DNA of 64,000 bases from Microbacteriaceae bacterium (GCA_019638805.1 JAHBTA010000003.1:124001-188000), one strand, 5' to 3'. Shown: positions 9,699-18,972, counted from the first letter of the stretch. Numbers and translations are program-made. Notes: generated by a model not told the origin, from the letters alone.

Positions 9699-9733
9699 GC
9701 GGGCGTCCGCCCGCACACAAGTACCCGATAGTA
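9699..9733 (-). promoter_or_regulatory. Candidate internal promoter and 5' hairpin of hisA
   Basis: On the minus strand TACTAT (9733-9728) fits a -10 hexamer. About 14 bases later comes a perfect stem (GCGGGC, 4-base loop, GCCCGC; 9714-9699) that ends three bases before the hisA Shine-Dalgarno. No good -35 was seen. Confidence 0.35.
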
Positions 9734-9778
9734 GTCGCGTGCCGGAGCGTCGCGCGCCGACATCGCGATCGCCGCTGC

Positions 9779-10414
9779 TTACAGACCGCCGAGCCAGTTG
9801 CCCAGCAGGCGGATTCCGGCGGCCCCGGACTTCTCGGGGTGGAACTGCGTGCCCGACAGCGGGCCGTTCTCTGCGGCGGCGACGAAACGCTCGCCGTGCT
9901 CCGCCCAGGTGACCCGCGGGGCGGGGAAGGCGCCCGTGGCCTCGAGGGTCCACGACCTGGCCGCGTAGGAGTGCACGAAGTAGAAGCGCTCGTTCCGGAT
10001 GCCCGCGAAGAGCGCCGAATCCTCGGGCGCCTCGACCGTGTTCCAGCCGATGTGCGGCAGAACGGGCGCCGTGAGCTCGTCGACCGTGCCCGGCCACTCC
10101 CCCAGGCCCTCGGTGTCCGTCCCGCGCTCGATGCCGCGCTCGAAGAGCACCTGCATGCCCACGCAGATGCCCAGCACAGGCCGCCCGCCGGCGAGCCGCC
10201 GACCGATCGGCTCGGCCGCTCGCACCGCGCGCAGACCCTCCATGACGGATGCGAAGGCCCCCACCCCGGGGACGACCAGTCCGTCGGCGCTCGCCACGCG
10301 ATCCCGATCGGCGGTCAGCTCGACGCGCGCACCGGCGGCCTCGAGCGCCTTGGCGGCCGAGTGCACATTGCCGGAGCCGTAGTCGAGCACGACCACGCGC
10401 GGGGATGCGGTCAC
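9779..10414 (-). CDS. hisH: Imidazole glycerol phosphate synthase, glutaminase subunit HisH
   Basis: Class I glutamine amidotransferase that delivers ammonia to HisF; 211 residues. The nucleophile Cys lies in [14 protein letters not shown], and the His/Glu pair in [20 protein letters not shown] and PGVGAF are family hallmarks. Start GTG, 2 bp after the hisB stop. hisF is not in the window. Confidence 0.96.
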   Translation of the reverse strand: MTASPRVVVLDYGSGNVHSAAKALEAAGARVELTADRDRVASADGLVVPGVGAFASVMEGLRAVRAAEPIGRRLAGGRPVLGICVGMQVLFERGIERGTDTEGLGEWPGTVDELTAPVLPHIGWNTVEAPEDSALFAGIRNERFYFVHSYAARSWTLEATGAFPAPRVTWAEHGERFVAAAENGPLSGTQFHPEKSGAAGIRLLGNWLGGL

Positions 10415-10416
10415 GA

Positions 10417-11022
10417 CTAGAGCGCGCCCTTGGTCGAGGGGATGCCCGAGACGCGGGGATCCGGTTCGACGGCACGGCGGAGCGCCCGCGCGAAGGCCTT
10501 GAACTCGGCCTCGGCGATGTGGTGCGGGTCGCGGCCGGCCAGCAGCGTGATGTGCATCGTCATGCGCGCGTTGAAGGCGATCGACTCGAAGACGTGGCGC
10601 ACGAGCGACCCCGTGAAGTGCCCGCCGATGCGGTGGTGCGCGTAGCCCGCGGGCTCGCCCGAATGCACCAGGTGGGGCCGTCCGGAGACATCGACCACGG
10701 CCTGCGCGAGCGCCTCGTCGAGCGGCACGACGGCATCGCCGTAGCGACCGATCCCGGACTTGTCGCCCAGTGCCTCCAGAAGCGCCTGCCCGAGCACGAT
10801 CGCGGTGTCCTCGACCGTGTGGTGCACATCGATGTCGGTGTCGCCCGACGCGGTCACCGTCAGGTCGATGAGCGAGTGCTTCGACAGTGCCGTGAGCAGG
10901 TGGTCGAAGAACGGGACGGTCGTGCTGATCGTCGAGGATCCGGTGCCGTCGAGGTCGAGCGAGAGCTCGACGCGGGACTCGCTCGTCTCACGGGTGATGC
11001 TCGCGGTGCGCGGGCTGCTCAT
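10417..11022 (-). CDS. hisB: Imidazoleglycerol-phosphate dehydratase
   Basis: Dehydrates IGP to imidazole acetol phosphate. Mn-binding motifs [35 protein letters not shown] and the C-terminal [16 protein letters not shown] are present. I chose the second ATG ([16 protein letters not shown]), which matches the usual actinobacterial beginning; an ATG 9 bp upstream (11031) would add MGR. Product 201 residues, the monofunctional HisB length. Middle gene of hisC-hisB-hisH-hisA. Confidence 0.95.
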   Translation of the reverse strand: MSSPRTASITRETSESRVELSLDLDGTGSSTISTTVPFFDHLLTALSKHSLIDLTVTASGDTDIDVHHTVEDTAIVLGQALLEALGDKSGIGRYGDAVVPLDEALAQAVVDVSGRPHLVHSGEPAGYAHHRIGGHFTGSLVRHVFESIAFNARMTMHITLLAGRDPHHIAEAEFKAFARALRRAVEPDPRVSGIPSTKGAL

Positions 11023-11044
11023 GCGGCCCATGCTACCGGGCCGC

Positions 11045-12133
11045 TCAGCGCGCCCCGGCCGGGCCCAGGTCTGCCAGGGCGGTGAGGAAGGCCGTGGTCT
11101 CCTCCTCGGTGCCCGCGGTCACCCGCAGCGCCCCCGGCAGTCCGACATCGCGGATGAGGATGTCGCGCTCGAGCAGCGCGCGGAAGGTCGCCTGCGGATC
11201 GTCGAGCCCGTCGAACAGCACGAAGTTGGCGTGGCTCTCGAAGGCGCGGTAGCCCAGTGCGGGCAGCTCGGTCAGGAGCCGGTCGCGCTGCGCGACGATG
11301 TCATCCACCATGGCGAGCATCTCCGGGGCGTGGTCGAGCGCGGCGACCGCGGCCGCCTGGGTGAACGCCGACAGGTGATACGGCAGCCGCACCAGACGCA
11401 GGGCGTCGGCCACCGCGGGATCGGCCGCGAGGTACCCGACCCGCGCGCCCGCGAAGGCGAACGCTTTGCTCATGGTGCGGGAGACCACGAGCCGCTCGCG
11501 GCCGGGCAGCAGGCTCAGGGCGCTCGGGGTCCCGGCCGGCATGAACTCGGCGTAGGCCTCGTCGACGAACAGGATGCCGCTCGTCGCCGCATAGGCGGCC
11601 TCGATGGTCTCGAGCGGCACCGGGGTGCCGGTCGGGTTGTTGGGTGCGCACAGGAAGACCAGGTCGGGCGAGGTGCTCTCGATCGCGGCGACCACGGTCG
11701 CGGGGCTCAGCGCGTAGTCGGCGTCGCGCTCGGCGGTCACCCAGCGGGTACCGGTGCCCGAGGCGATGATCGGATGCATCGAGTAGGTGGGTGGGAAGCC
11801 CAGCACGCTGCGCCCCGGGCCCCCGAAGGCCTGGAGGAGTTGCTGAATGATCTCGTTCGACCCGTTGGCCGCCCACACGCCGGCGGCGGTCAGGCCATGG
11901 CCGAGGTAGCCGGCGAGGGCCTCGCGGAGGGCGGTGAACTCGCGGTCCGGGTAGCGGTTGACGCCCAGGACGGCGCCGGCGAGTGCCTCGACGATGTGAC
12001 GGGCGACGCCCTCGGGGATCGCGTGCGTGTTCTCGTTGACGTTGAGGGCGTACCGCACGGGCTTCTGCGGGGCGCCGTACGGGGTCTTGCCGCGCAGGTC
12101 GTCGCGGATCGGGAGGTCGCCGAGCTCGGTCAC
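11045..12133 (-). CDS. hisC: Histidinol-phosphate aminotransferase
   Basis: PLP-dependent class I/II aminotransferase making histidinol phosphate; 362 residues. The PLP lysine lies in [30 protein letters not shown] and FVDEAYAEF are the other cofactor motifs. A GTG start is preceded by TAAACT at exactly 6 bp, so the operon probably begins with a leaderless mRNA here. hisD, often just upstream of hisC, is absent from this locus: the upstream gene is the LysM/SOS pair. Confidence 0.93.
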   Translation of the reverse strand: MTELGDLPIRDDLRGKTPYGAPQKPVRYALNVNENTHAIPEGVARHIVEALAGAVLGVNRYPDREFTALREALAGYLGHGLTAAGVWAANGSNEIIQQLLQAFGGPGRSVLGFPPTYSMHPIIASGTGTRWVTAERDADYALSPATVVAAIESTSPDLVFLCAPNNPTGTPVPLETIEAAYAATSGILFVDEAYAEFMPAGTPSALSLLPGRERLVVSRTMSKAFAFAGARVGYLAADPAVADALRLVRLPYHLSAFTQAAAVAALDHAPEMLAMVDDIVAQRDRLLTELPALGYRAFESHANFVLFDGLDDPQATFRALLERDILIRDVGLPGALRVTAGTEEETTAFLTALADLGPAGAR

Positions 12134-12139
12134 CGGCTG

Positions 12140-12145
12140 AGTTTA
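12140..12145 (-). promoter_or_regulatory. -10 hexamer TAAACT, leaderless promoter of hisC
   Basis: TAAACT on the minus strand, 6 bp before the hisC GTG; its first bases coincide with the TAA stop of the upstream LysM gene. Confidence 0.5.
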
Positions 12146-12514
12146 CGGTGCATATTCCATCGGGATGGCGAGTTCCTGTCCCGGCTGCACGTCGGCGGAA
12201 CGCAGGTTGTTGAGGGCGAGGATGTCGGCCACGACCTCGCGCGGGTCCGCCTCGGGCGCGATGTCGTTCGCGAGCTGCCAGAGGGACTGGCCGGGCTCGA
12301 CGCTCACGTAGGTGAAGGCCGCGGCACCGGAGCCGAGGCCGGCGCTTGCCTGGGCAGCGGTCGCCTGGGCACCGCTTGCCTGGGCGGGGAGGCCCAACCC
12401 GAGATAGGCGGCCACGATGAGGGGCACCGCGGCGAGGAACGCAACGACGGCGCGACCGCGGCGCGTGATGCGCAGGCGCGGCTGGATGACGGCGGGTCCT
12501 GTGATGGCGGTCAT
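12143..12514 (-). CDS. LysM membrane protein, probable SOS-induced cell-division suppressor
   Basis: 123 residues: a short cytoplasmic basic segment, one membrane span (AVVAFLAAVPLIVAAYLGLGL, about residues 30-50), an Ala/Gly linker and a C-terminal LysM domain (YVSVEPGQSLWQLANDIAP, ADILALNNLRSADVQPGQELAIP). LysM binds peptidoglycan, so the domain is outside the cell. The divergent position from lexA is that of the division inhibitors YneA, DivS and Rv2719c (ChiZ), so I infer an SOS checkpoint role. The start ATG 12514 has GAGGGGGAT upstream. Candidate LexA boxes lie 70-170 bp upstream. Confidence 0.85.
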   Translation of the reverse strand: MTAITGPAVIQPRLRITRRGRAVVAFLAAVPLIVAAYLGLGLPAQASGAQATAAQASAGLGSGAAAFTYVSVEPGQSLWQLANDIAPEADPREVVADILALNNLRSADVQPGQELAIPMEYAP

Positions 12515-12583
12515 CGCACTATCCCCCTCGGTGTGATCCTGTTTGGACAGGTTCCGCACCCGACCTCGGCCGGAGCGCCGGGT

Positions 12584-12599
12584 GCGAACCTGTGTTCCG
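12584..12599. promoter_or_regulatory. Candidate LexA (SOS) box 1, near the LysM gene
   Basis: GCGAACCTGTGTTCCG: 9 of 12 specified positions match the actinobacterial SOS consensus TCGAAC-N4-GTTCGA. Lies 70 bp upstream of the LysM gene start. Confidence 0.45.
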
Positions 12600-12612
12600 A
12601 ACATAGCTTCGA

Positions 12613-12628
12613 TCGAATCAATGTTCAA
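12613..12628. promoter_or_regulatory. Candidate LexA (SOS) box 2
   Basis: TCGAATCAATGTTCAA: 10 of 12 specified positions match TCGAAC-N4-GTTCGA. Central in the lexA/LysM intergenic region. Confidence 0.6.
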
Positions 12629-12666
12629 CCCCGACACTCCTCCACAGCCCGGATTTCTCAACACAC

Positions 12667-12682
12667 TCGAACGAATGTTTGT
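12667..12682. promoter_or_regulatory. Candidate LexA (SOS) box 3, near lexA
   Basis: TCGAACGAATGTTTGT: 10 of 12 specified positions match the SOS consensus. It lies 78 bp upstream of the lexA ATG, consistent with autoregulation. Confidence 0.65.
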
Positions 12683-12759
12683 CGAGAGGCCCGTGAGCGG
12701 ATACAGTTTCGAGGGTCGGGACCATCCGACCACCGACCACCGACATCCGGGAGGGCACC

Positions 12760-13434
12760 ATGAGCGACGCACCCGAGACGGCACGCACCCGCCGGCGCAC
12801 GAGCCTGAGCGACAAGCAGCTGGCGATCCTTGAGGTCATCCAGCGCTCGGTGTCCAGCCGTGGGTACCCGCCGAGCATGCGGGAGATCGGCGACGCCGTC
12901 GGGCTCTCGTCGCTGTCGAGCGTGACCCATCAGCTCAATCAGCTCGAGCTGAGCGGTTACCTCCGGCGCGACCCCAATCGCCCGCGCGCGCTCGAGGTGC
13001 TCATCGAGCTGCCCTACGGCTCCGACGAGGGGCAGGCGGATTCCGCTCCGCAGGTGCAGGACGCGGCCATGGTTCCGCTCGTCGGCCGCATCGCGGCCGG
13101 TGTCCCGATCACAGCCGACCAGCAGGTCGACGAGGTCTTCCCGCTCCCCCGCCAACTCGTCGGCAAGGGCGACCTGTTCATGCTCAAGGTCGTCGGCGAG
13201 TCGATGATCGACGCCGCCATCTGCGACGGCGACTGGGTCGTGGTGCGTCAGCAGCGCAACGCCGAGAACGGCGAGATCGTCGCTGCCATGCTCGACGGCG
13301 AGGCGACGGTCAAGGTGTTCCGGCAGCGCGACGGCCACACCTGGCTGTTGCCGCGCAACTCCGCGTTCGAGCCCATCCTGGGCGATGACGCCGAGGTGCT
13401 CGGCAAGGTCGTGGCGGTGCTGCGTTCGGTCTGA
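12760..13434 (+). CDS. lexA: SOS repressor LexA
   Basis: Represses DNA-damage genes and self-cleaves with RecA filaments; 224 residues. The N-terminal winged helix ([40 protein letters not shown]) binds DNA. The S24 peptidase-like C-terminal domain has the Ala113-Gly114 cleavage site (GRIAAGVPI), nucleophile Ser148 (GESMID) and Lys185 (ATVKVF). GGGAGG precedes the ATG. The last 13-14 bp with the TGA are repeated right after the gene (13424-13450). Confidence 0.97.
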   Translation: MSDAPETARTRRRTSLSDKQLAILEVIQRSVSSRGYPPSMREIGDAVGLSSLSSVTHQLNQLELSGYLRRDPNRPRALEVLIELPYGSDEGQADSAPQVQDAAMVPLVGRIAAGVPITADQQVDEVFPLPRQLVGKGDLFMLKVVGESMIDAAICDGDWVVVRQQRNAENGEIVAAMLDGEATVKVFRQRDGHTWLLPRNSAFEPILGDDAEVLGKVVAVLRSV

Positions 13435-13450
13435 GCCGTTCGGTCTGAGC
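13424..13450 (+). repeat. 14-bp tandem duplication carrying the lexA stop codon
   Basis: GTTCGGTCTGAGC at 13424-13436 is repeated at 13438-13450 with a 14-bp period. The first copy holds the lexA TGA stop; the second is non-coding. Confidence 0.9.
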
Positions 13451-13460
13451 TGCTCCTGAC

Positions 13461-14120
13461 CTACCTCGGCACGCGCGCCGCGACGCGCGCGGCTGCGGCG
13501 TCGAGCACGAGCGCCGAGAGCGCCGCGCGATCCCCGGCGTCGAGGTCGGCGAAGGCGTCGGCGCCGAAGTCCGGGGTCAGCGGGTCCACGCCCAGCCGTC
13601 GACGGGCGGTGCCCACGCGGGAGTCGTCGAGCCCCAGCTCGTGGGAGGCGCGCACGATGTCGAGCACGGCATCCGGGATGCCGAAGTCTCTCAGGTCACG
13701 GTAGGCGGCCGCCGAGGTCGAGCGCAGCGGGTAGAGCCAGGCCGCCGCGACCAGATCCGGGTCGTAGCTGCCGCGCAGCACGTGCGCCTCGAGCGCGACC
13801 GTGCGCCGGGCGTCGAGCTCGCGGCGCGAATGGTTCGCGAAAGCGACCGCCCGCGCCCGCTCGGCGACATCGGGCGTCGTGTCGGCGTGCGCCAGGTGGG
13901 CGAGCGTGACCGCCCAGCCGCGCGGGCCGCGCTCCACCCCCGGTTCGTCACCCCGCGGCGGCCACAGCGCGGCAGGCAGCCGGGCGTCGAGGCGGGGGGT
14001 TCCCGGCGGCGCGGGTGCGACCTCGGTCTCGACGCGAGACAGACGCCAGGCGGCGACCGCTGCGCCCGCGGCGAGCACGCCTGCGGCGACCACCGGGATC
14101 AGTGGAACACGAACACGCAT
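13461..14120 (-). CDS. Hypothetical membrane-anchored protein
   Basis: 219 residues with one N-terminal membrane span (about residues 6-26, VPLIPVVAAGVLAAGAAVAAW) and a soluble, Arg/Ala-rich helical domain. I recognise no domain. The soluble part contains LEAHVLRGSYDPDLVAAAWLYPLRSTSAAAYRDLRDFGIPDAVLDIVRASHELG, which looks like a helical bundle. It is convergent with lexA. The start ATG 14118-14120 is preceded by GACAAT at 6 bp, a weaker version of the leaderless pattern. Codon use resembles the neighbours. Confidence 0.7.
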   Translation of the reverse strand: MRVRVPLIPVVAAGVLAAGAAVAAWRLSRVETEVAPAPPGTPRLDARLPAALWPPRGDEPGVERGPRGWAVTLAHLAHADTTPDVAERARAVAFANHSRRELDARRTVALEAHVLRGSYDPDLVAAAWLYPLRSTSAAAYRDLRDFGIPDAVLDIVRASHELGLDDSRVGTARRRLGVDPLTPDFGADAFADLDAGDRAALSALVLDAAAARVAARVPR

Positions 14121-14176
14121 CTGGCCATTGTCACCCAGCCGCTCCCGTCGCGCGGGCGCGGCAGGTCACCGCTTCG

Positions 14177-16492
14177 TCACGATGCGCCGAGCCTCCCGCG
14201 CACCGCCTGCGTCGCCGCCAGCACGTTACGCAGCGACGCCACGGTCTCGTCGTAGCCGCGCGTCTTCAACCCGCAGTCCGGGTTGACCCACACCTGACGC
14301 TCCGGGATCGCGGCGACCGCGGCCTCCAGGAGCTCCTGGACCTCGGCCGCGCTCGGCACACGCGGCGAGTGGATGTCGTACACCCCCGGCCCGATGCCGC
14401 GGCCGAAGCCCGTGCGCTGCAGCTCGGGCACCACCTCGCCACGGGAGCGCGCCGACTCGATCGAGGTGACGTCCGCGTCGAGCCGGTCGATCGCATCCAG
14501 AACCACGCCGAACTCGGAGTAGCACAGATGCGTGTGGATCTGCGTCGCGTCGGCTACTCCCGAGGTGGCGAGGCGGAACGCGTCGACCGACCAGGTGAGG
14601 TAACCCGGCTGGTCCGCCGTCTTGAGCGGAAGCAGTTCGCGCAGCGCCGGCTCATCCACCTGGATCACGCCGATGCCCGCGGCCTCCAGGTCGGCGATCT
14701 CGTCGCGCAGCGCGAGAGCGACCTGTGCGGCCGTCTCGCCGAGCGGCTGGTCGTCACGCACGAACGACCAGGCCAGAATCGTCACCGGGCCGGTCAGCAT
14801 GCCCTTGACCGGCTTCTCGGTGAGCCCCTGCGTGAACGTCGACCAGCGCACCGTGATGGGCTCGGGCCGCGACACGTCGCCCCACAGGATGCTCGGGCGC
14901 GTCGCACGGGATCCGTACGACTGCACCCACCCGTTCTGCGTCACCGCGAAGCCGTCCAGGTTCTCGGCGAAGTACTGCACCATGTCGTTGCGCTCGGGCT
15001 CGCCGTGCACGATCACGTCGAGGCCGATGTCCTCCTGCAGCGCGACGACGTCGCGGATCTCCTGCTCGAGGAAGCCCTCGTAGGCGGCCCGGTCGATCTC
15101 GCCCTTCGCGAACCGGGCACGCTGGCGCCGGATCTCCCCGGTCTGCGGGAACGACCCGATGGTCGTGGTGGGAAGCGGCGGCAGATCGAACGCCTCGTCC
15201 TGCGCGGCCCGTCGCACTGCGTACTCGCTGCGGCGGAACGCGGCGGCGTCCAGTGCGGCGGCACGCGAGCGCACGGCGCCGTCGCGCACGCCCGGCGCGC
15301 CCGCGCGGTCCGCGAGGGCGGCGGATGCGGCATCCAGCTCGTCCTGGATCGCCGCCTTCCCCTCGCGCAGCCCCCGAGCCAGCGTCGCGACCTGGCGCAC
15401 CTTCTGGTCGGCGAAGGCGAGCCAGCTCGCCAACCGCGCGGGCAGCTCGGGCTCGTCCTCGACGTCGTGCGGAACGTGGAACAGGCTCGTCGAGGTGCCC
15501 GCCGACACGGTCGGCGAGACCTCGCGCAGCGCCTCCAGCTTCGCGAACGCGGCACCGAGGTCGCCGCGCCAGATGTTGTGGCCGTCGATGACGCCTCCGA
15601 CCAGGGTGGCCTCGGTCGAGACTCCGGTGGGCACAGCGCCCTTGACGAGATCGAGGGCGACCGCGTCGACGGGTGCGTCGAGCAGGACCGGGAGGGCGTC
15701 ATCCAGATCGCCGTACGGCGCGGCCACCAGGATGCCGAGCGGACGGTCCTCGCCGAGCGCGGTGTACGCCTCGCGCGCGGCGGCCAGGATCTCGGCGCGC
15801 GGCACGTCGAACGACTCGCTCACCAGGGCGGGCTCGTCCAGCTGCACCCACTCGGCGCCCGCTGCGGCCAGACGCCCGAGCAGCTCGCGATAGACCGGCA
15901 GCAGGTCGGCCAGCCGGGACAGCGGCTCGAATCCGGCGGGCGCGCCCTCGGCCGCCTTGCTCAGGAGCAGGAGCGTGACCGGCCCGACGAGCACGGGGCG
16001 GGTCGTGAAGCCCGCCGCCTTCGCCTCGGCGACCTCGCGCACGCGCCGATCGTCGGCGAGCCGGAAGGCGGTGTCCGGCCCGATCTCGGGCACCAGATAG
16101 TGGTAGTTCGAGTCGAACCATTTGGTCATCTCGAGCGGCGCACGATCGCCCTCGCCACGGGCGATCGTGAAGTATCCGGCGAGATCCACCGTGCCGTCCT
16201 CGCCGACCAGATCGGCGAAACGCGCGGGGATCGCGCCCACGGCGACCGCGGCATCCAGCACCTGGTCGTAATAGGAGAACGCCTCCGGGATCGACGAGTC
16301 GTCGCGACCGAGCCCCAGAGCGGCGAGCCGGTCTCGCGTGGCCGCGCGGAGGGCGGCGGACTCGGTCTCGAGCTCGGCGGCCGTGAGGCGTCCGGCCCAG
16401 AACGCCTCGACGGCGCGCTTGAGCTCACGGCGGCGACCGATGCGGGGGTAACCCAGGATCGTGCCGGAGGGGAAGGTGCGGGGGGTGGTCAT
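14177..16492 (-). CDS. metE: Cobalamin-independent methionine synthase
   Basis: Transfers a methyl group from methyltetrahydrofolate-triglutamate to homocysteine; 771 residues, the full family length. N-terminal barrel starts ILGYPRIGRRRELKRAVEAFW. The C-terminal catalytic barrel holds the zinc ligands in IHTHLCYSEF (His and Cys near residue 654) and NPDCGLKTRGYDE (Cys near residue 739). ATG 16492 is chosen because MTTPRTFPSGTILGYPRIG is the conserved N-terminus and it overlaps the metF stop (ATGA); the longer frame to 16726 is the antisense shadow of metF. Confidence 0.96.
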   Translation of the reverse strand: MTTPRTFPSGTILGYPRIGRRRELKRAVEAFWAGRLTAAELETESAALRAATRDRLAALGLGRDDSSIPEAFSYYDQVLDAAVAVGAIPARFADLVGEDGTVDLAGYFTIARGEGDRAPLEMTKWFDSNYHYLVPEIGPDTAFRLADDRRVREVAEAKAAGFTTRPVLVGPVTLLLLSKAAEGAPAGFEPLSRLADLLPVYRELLGRLAAAGAEWVQLDEPALVSESFDVPRAEILAAAREAYTALGEDRPLGILVAAPYGDLDDALPVLLDAPVDAVALDLVKGAVPTGVSTEATLVGGVIDGHNIWRGDLGAAFAKLEALREVSPTVSAGTSTSLFHVPHDVEDEPELPARLASWLAFADQKVRQVATLARGLREGKAAIQDELDAASAALADRAGAPGVRDGAVRSRAAALDAAAFRRSEYAVRRAAQDEAFDLPPLPTTTIGSFPQTGEIRRQRARFAKGEIDRAAYEGFLEQEIRDVVALQEDIGLDVIVHGEPERNDMVQYFAENLDGFAVTQNGWVQSYGSRATRPSILWGDVSRPEPITVRWSTFTQGLTEKPVKGMLTGPVTILAWSFVRDDQPLGETAAQVALALRDEIADLEAAGIGVIQVDEPALRELLPLKTADQPGYLTWSVDAFRLATSGVADATQIHTHLCYSEFGVVLDAIDRLDADVTSIESARSRGEVVPELQRTGFGRGIGPGVYDIHSPRVPSAAEVQELLEAAVAAIPERQVWVNPDCGLKTRGYDETVASLRNVLAATQAVRGRLGAS

Positions 16493-17427
16493 GCGGGGAT
16501 CCTCGTGGTGTCGTGACGTTCCGGTTCGATGAGCCCCGTGCCGCGCAGGACGGCGAGGGGGGCCTCGGACCGGTTGAAGGTGTACAGGTGGATGCCGGCC
16601 GCGCCGCCCGCGAGCAGGTCGCGTGCCAGCCCGGTCGCGTGCTCGATCCCGACCCGGGCGGCATCCTCGGGCGAGGCGGCCGCCTCGAGCTCGCGGGCCA
16701 GCCCCTCGGGCAGCGCCTCGCCGCACAGCCGCAGCACGCGGTCCAGGCGCGCCCGGCTCAGGACGGGCATGAGTCCCGGCAGGATGCGCATGGTGACCCC
16801 CGCGGCACGCGCGTCGGCGACGAAGCCCAGGTAGTCATCCGCGTGGAAGAACAGCTGGCTGATGGCGAGGTTCGCGCCCGCGGCCTCCTTGGCCAGGAGC
16901 GTGTCGAGGTCCTGGGCGCGGGAGCGCGAGCGCGGGTGGCCGTTCGGGAAGGCGGCGACCGCGATCGTCACCGGCCGCCCGCTGCCCAGGCGTGCCGCCC
17001 CCGGCAGCCCCGGCAGCGCGTGCTGACGGTAGGGCTCGCGTTCGAGCTGCACGCGGTGGATGAGCTGCACGAGCTCGCCCGCGCTGCCCAGGTCGCCCAG
17101 GTCGATCTCCGACTCGGGCACCCCGGCGGGCGGGTCGCCGCGCAGAGCCAGGAAGCTCGTGACCCCGGCGTCGAGGAACTCGCGGATGAGGCGCGATGCC
17201 TCCGCGTAGGACGAGCCGACGCAGGTCAGGTGCGCCATGGGGCGCACCTCGGTGGCCAGCAGGCGGCGCAGCACGTCGAGCGAGACTCCGCGCGATGAGC
17301 CGTTCGCGCCGTAGGTGACGCTGACGAACTCCGGTCCGGCGGCGATGAGCGGCCCGAGCTCGCGCTCGAGCGCCGCATCCGCGGCCGCATCGCGCGGCGG
17401 ATACAGCTCGAACGAGAACGTCGCCAC
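16489..17427 (-). CDS. metF: Methylenetetrahydrofolate reductase
   Basis: Makes 5-methyl-THF, the methyl donor used by MetE; 312-residue FAD barrel. Recognisable parts are the N-terminal FELYPPRD, SVTYGANGSS, HLTCVGSSYAEA, FLALRGDPP, the KEAAGANLAISQLFF flavin region and GIHLYTFNRSEAPLAVL near the end. GTG start with GGAGG 8 bp upstream. Coupled to metE by a 4-bp overlap, so the donor-making and donor-using steps are co-translated. The 129-bp gap upstream shows no riboswitch I can recognise. Confidence 0.93.
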   Translation of the reverse strand: MATFSFELYPPRDAAADAALERELGPLIAAGPEFVSVTYGANGSSRGVSLDVLRRLLATEVRPMAHLTCVGSSYAEASRLIREFLDAGVTSFLALRGDPPAGVPESEIDLGDLGSAGELVQLIHRVQLEREPYRQHALPGLPGAARLGSGRPVTIAVAAFPNGHPRSRSRAQDLDTLLAKEAAGANLAISQLFFHADDYLGFVADARAAGVTMRILPGLMPVLSRARLDRVLRLCGEALPEGLARELEAAASPEDAARVGIEHATGLARDLLAGGAAGIHLYTFNRSEAPLAVLRGTGLIEPERHDTTRIPA

Positions 17428-17556
17428 CGATTACACCTCCTCCAGGGTCGCGCACGCGCGAGAACACCTGGGCAGATGCCGGGCTCGGCCTTTGCTCCGC
17501 GTCGCGGGTTCGCGACGATCCAGGTTAACCCCGCCGCGACGCCCCATTGCGGCGTG

Positions 17557-18966
17557 TTACGTGAGGAACGGGCGCACCTCGTCGAGGCGCTCGGGGTGCA
17601 CGAGGGCGGTCACGCGCGTGCCGTCCTCCTCGTAGTCGGTGGAGAGCACCCGGCCGCTCACGTGCAGGCGGGAGATCACCTCGCCGCGGTCGTACGGCAC
17701 GAGCAGCGTGACCTCGACCTCCGGCGAGGGCAGCGCCTCCGCGATCCGATCCACGAGCTCGTCGATGCCGTCGCCCGTGCGGGCGGACACGAAGACCGCT
17801 CCGGGTTCGAGCCCGCGCAGCTCGAGGCGGCGGTCCGCGTCGACCAGGTCGGCCTTGTTGAAGGCCACGATCTCGGGGAGGTGACGCGCGCCGACCTCGC
17901 CGATGACATCCCGTACGGTCGCGAGCTGCGCCGCGGGGTCGGGATGCGACGCGTCGACGACGTGCACGATCACGTCGGCGTTGCCCACCTCTTCGAGCGT
18001 CGATCGGAACGCCTCGACGAGCTGGTGGGGCAGGTTGCGCACGAAGCCGACCGTGTCGGAGAGCGTGAACTCGCGGCCGTCGGGCGTCCGGCTGCGGCGG
18101 ACCGTCGGGTCCAGGGTCGCGAACAGGGCGTTCTCGACGAGCACCCCGGCGCGCGTCAGGCGATTGAGCAGGCTCGACTTGCCCGCGTTGGTGTAGCCGG
18201 CGATCGCGACGCTCGGGATGTGGAATCGGTCGCGATTGGCGCGCTTGACCTCGCGCGCAGGCGCGAAACCCTTGATCTGGCGACGCAGCTTGGCCATGCG
18301 CGTGTGGATGCGGCGGCGGTCGAGCTCGATCTTGGTCTCACCCGGTCCACGGCTTCCCATGCCCTGCCCCGCACCGACCTGGCCACCCGCCTGGCGGGAC
18401 ATCGATTCACCCCAGCCGCGTAGCCGCGGGAGCAGGTACTCGAGCTGCGCGAGCTCGACCTGGGCCTTGCCCTCGCGGCTCTTGGCGTGCTGACTAAAGA
18501 TGTCGAGGATGACCGCCGTCCGGTCGATGACCTTGACCTTGACCCGGTCCTCCAGCGCGCGCCGCTGGCTCGGTGCGAGTTCGGTGTCGGCGATCACGGT
18601 GTCGGCGCCCAGGTCGGCGACCGCATCCGCGAGCTCTTGCACTTTGCCGCGCCCGAGGTAGGTGCTCGGGTCGGGGTGCGGACGGCGCTGCAGGAGCCCG
18701 TCGAGCACGACGGCGCCCGCGGTCTCGGCCAGCGCGGCCAGCTCGTGCAGCGAATTCTCGGCCTCGGTGAGGTCGCGATCGTAGACGCCGATGAGCACGA
18801 CGTTCTCGAGCCGGAGCTGCCGGTACTCGACCTCGGTGACGTCGGCGAGCTCGGTGCGCAGGCCGCCGACGCGGCGGAGCGCCGCGCGCTCCTCGCGGTC
18901 GAGCTGGTCGCCGTCATGCGACGCGTCGCCGATGGCGAGGGTCGGTATGAGGTCGTCCGTGGTCAT
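17557..18966 (-). CDS. hflX: GTPase HflX
   Basis: Ribosome-associated GTPase that splits stalled ribosomes; 469 residues. The N-terminal HflX domain includes LLQRRPHPDPSTYLGRGKVQEL and ADTELAPSQRRALEDRVKVKVIDRTAVILDIFSQHA. G motifs are GYTNAGKSSLLN (G1), DTVGF (G3) and FNKAD (G4). The Gly-rich linker GGQVGAGQGMGSRGPGE is typical. ATG 18966 has no Shine-Dalgarno but TAGGGT 6 bp upstream; the region is shared with a divergent methyltransferase gene that has the same arrangement. Confidence 0.95.
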   Translation of the reverse strand: MTTDDLIPTLAIGDASHDGDQLDREERAALRRVGGLRTELADVTEVEYRQLRLENVVLIGVYDRDLTEAENSLHELAALAETAGAVVLDGLLQRRPHPDPSTYLGRGKVQELADAVADLGADTVIADTELAPSQRRALEDRVKVKVIDRTAVILDIFSQHAKSREGKAQVELAQLEYLLPRLRGWGESMSRQAGGQVGAGQGMGSRGPGETKIELDRRRIHTRMAKLRRQIKGFAPAREVKRANRDRFHIPSVAIAGYTNAGKSSLLNRLTRAGVLVENALFATLDPTVRRSRTPDGREFTLSDTVGFVRNLPHQLVEAFRSTLEEVGNADVIVHVVDASHPDPAAQLATVRDVIGEVGARHLPEIVAFNKADLVDADRRLELRGLEPGAVFVSARTGDGIDELVDRIAEALPSPEVEVTLLVPYDRGEVISRLHVSGRVLSTDYEEDGTRVTALVHPERLDEVRPFLT

Positions 18967-18972
18967 CGTCTC

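Noticed and set aside
14015..16516. An 833-codon plus-strand frame
   Set aside because: Antisense shadow of metE.
17539..17555. Hairpin ACGCC/GGCGT after hflX as a terminator
   Set aside because: Only a 5-bp stem with a 7-base loop and no T-run; too weak to call.
17428..17556. A cobalamin or SAM riboswitch before metF-metE
   Set aside because: The 129-bp gap shows no recognisable conserved boxes of either riboswitch.
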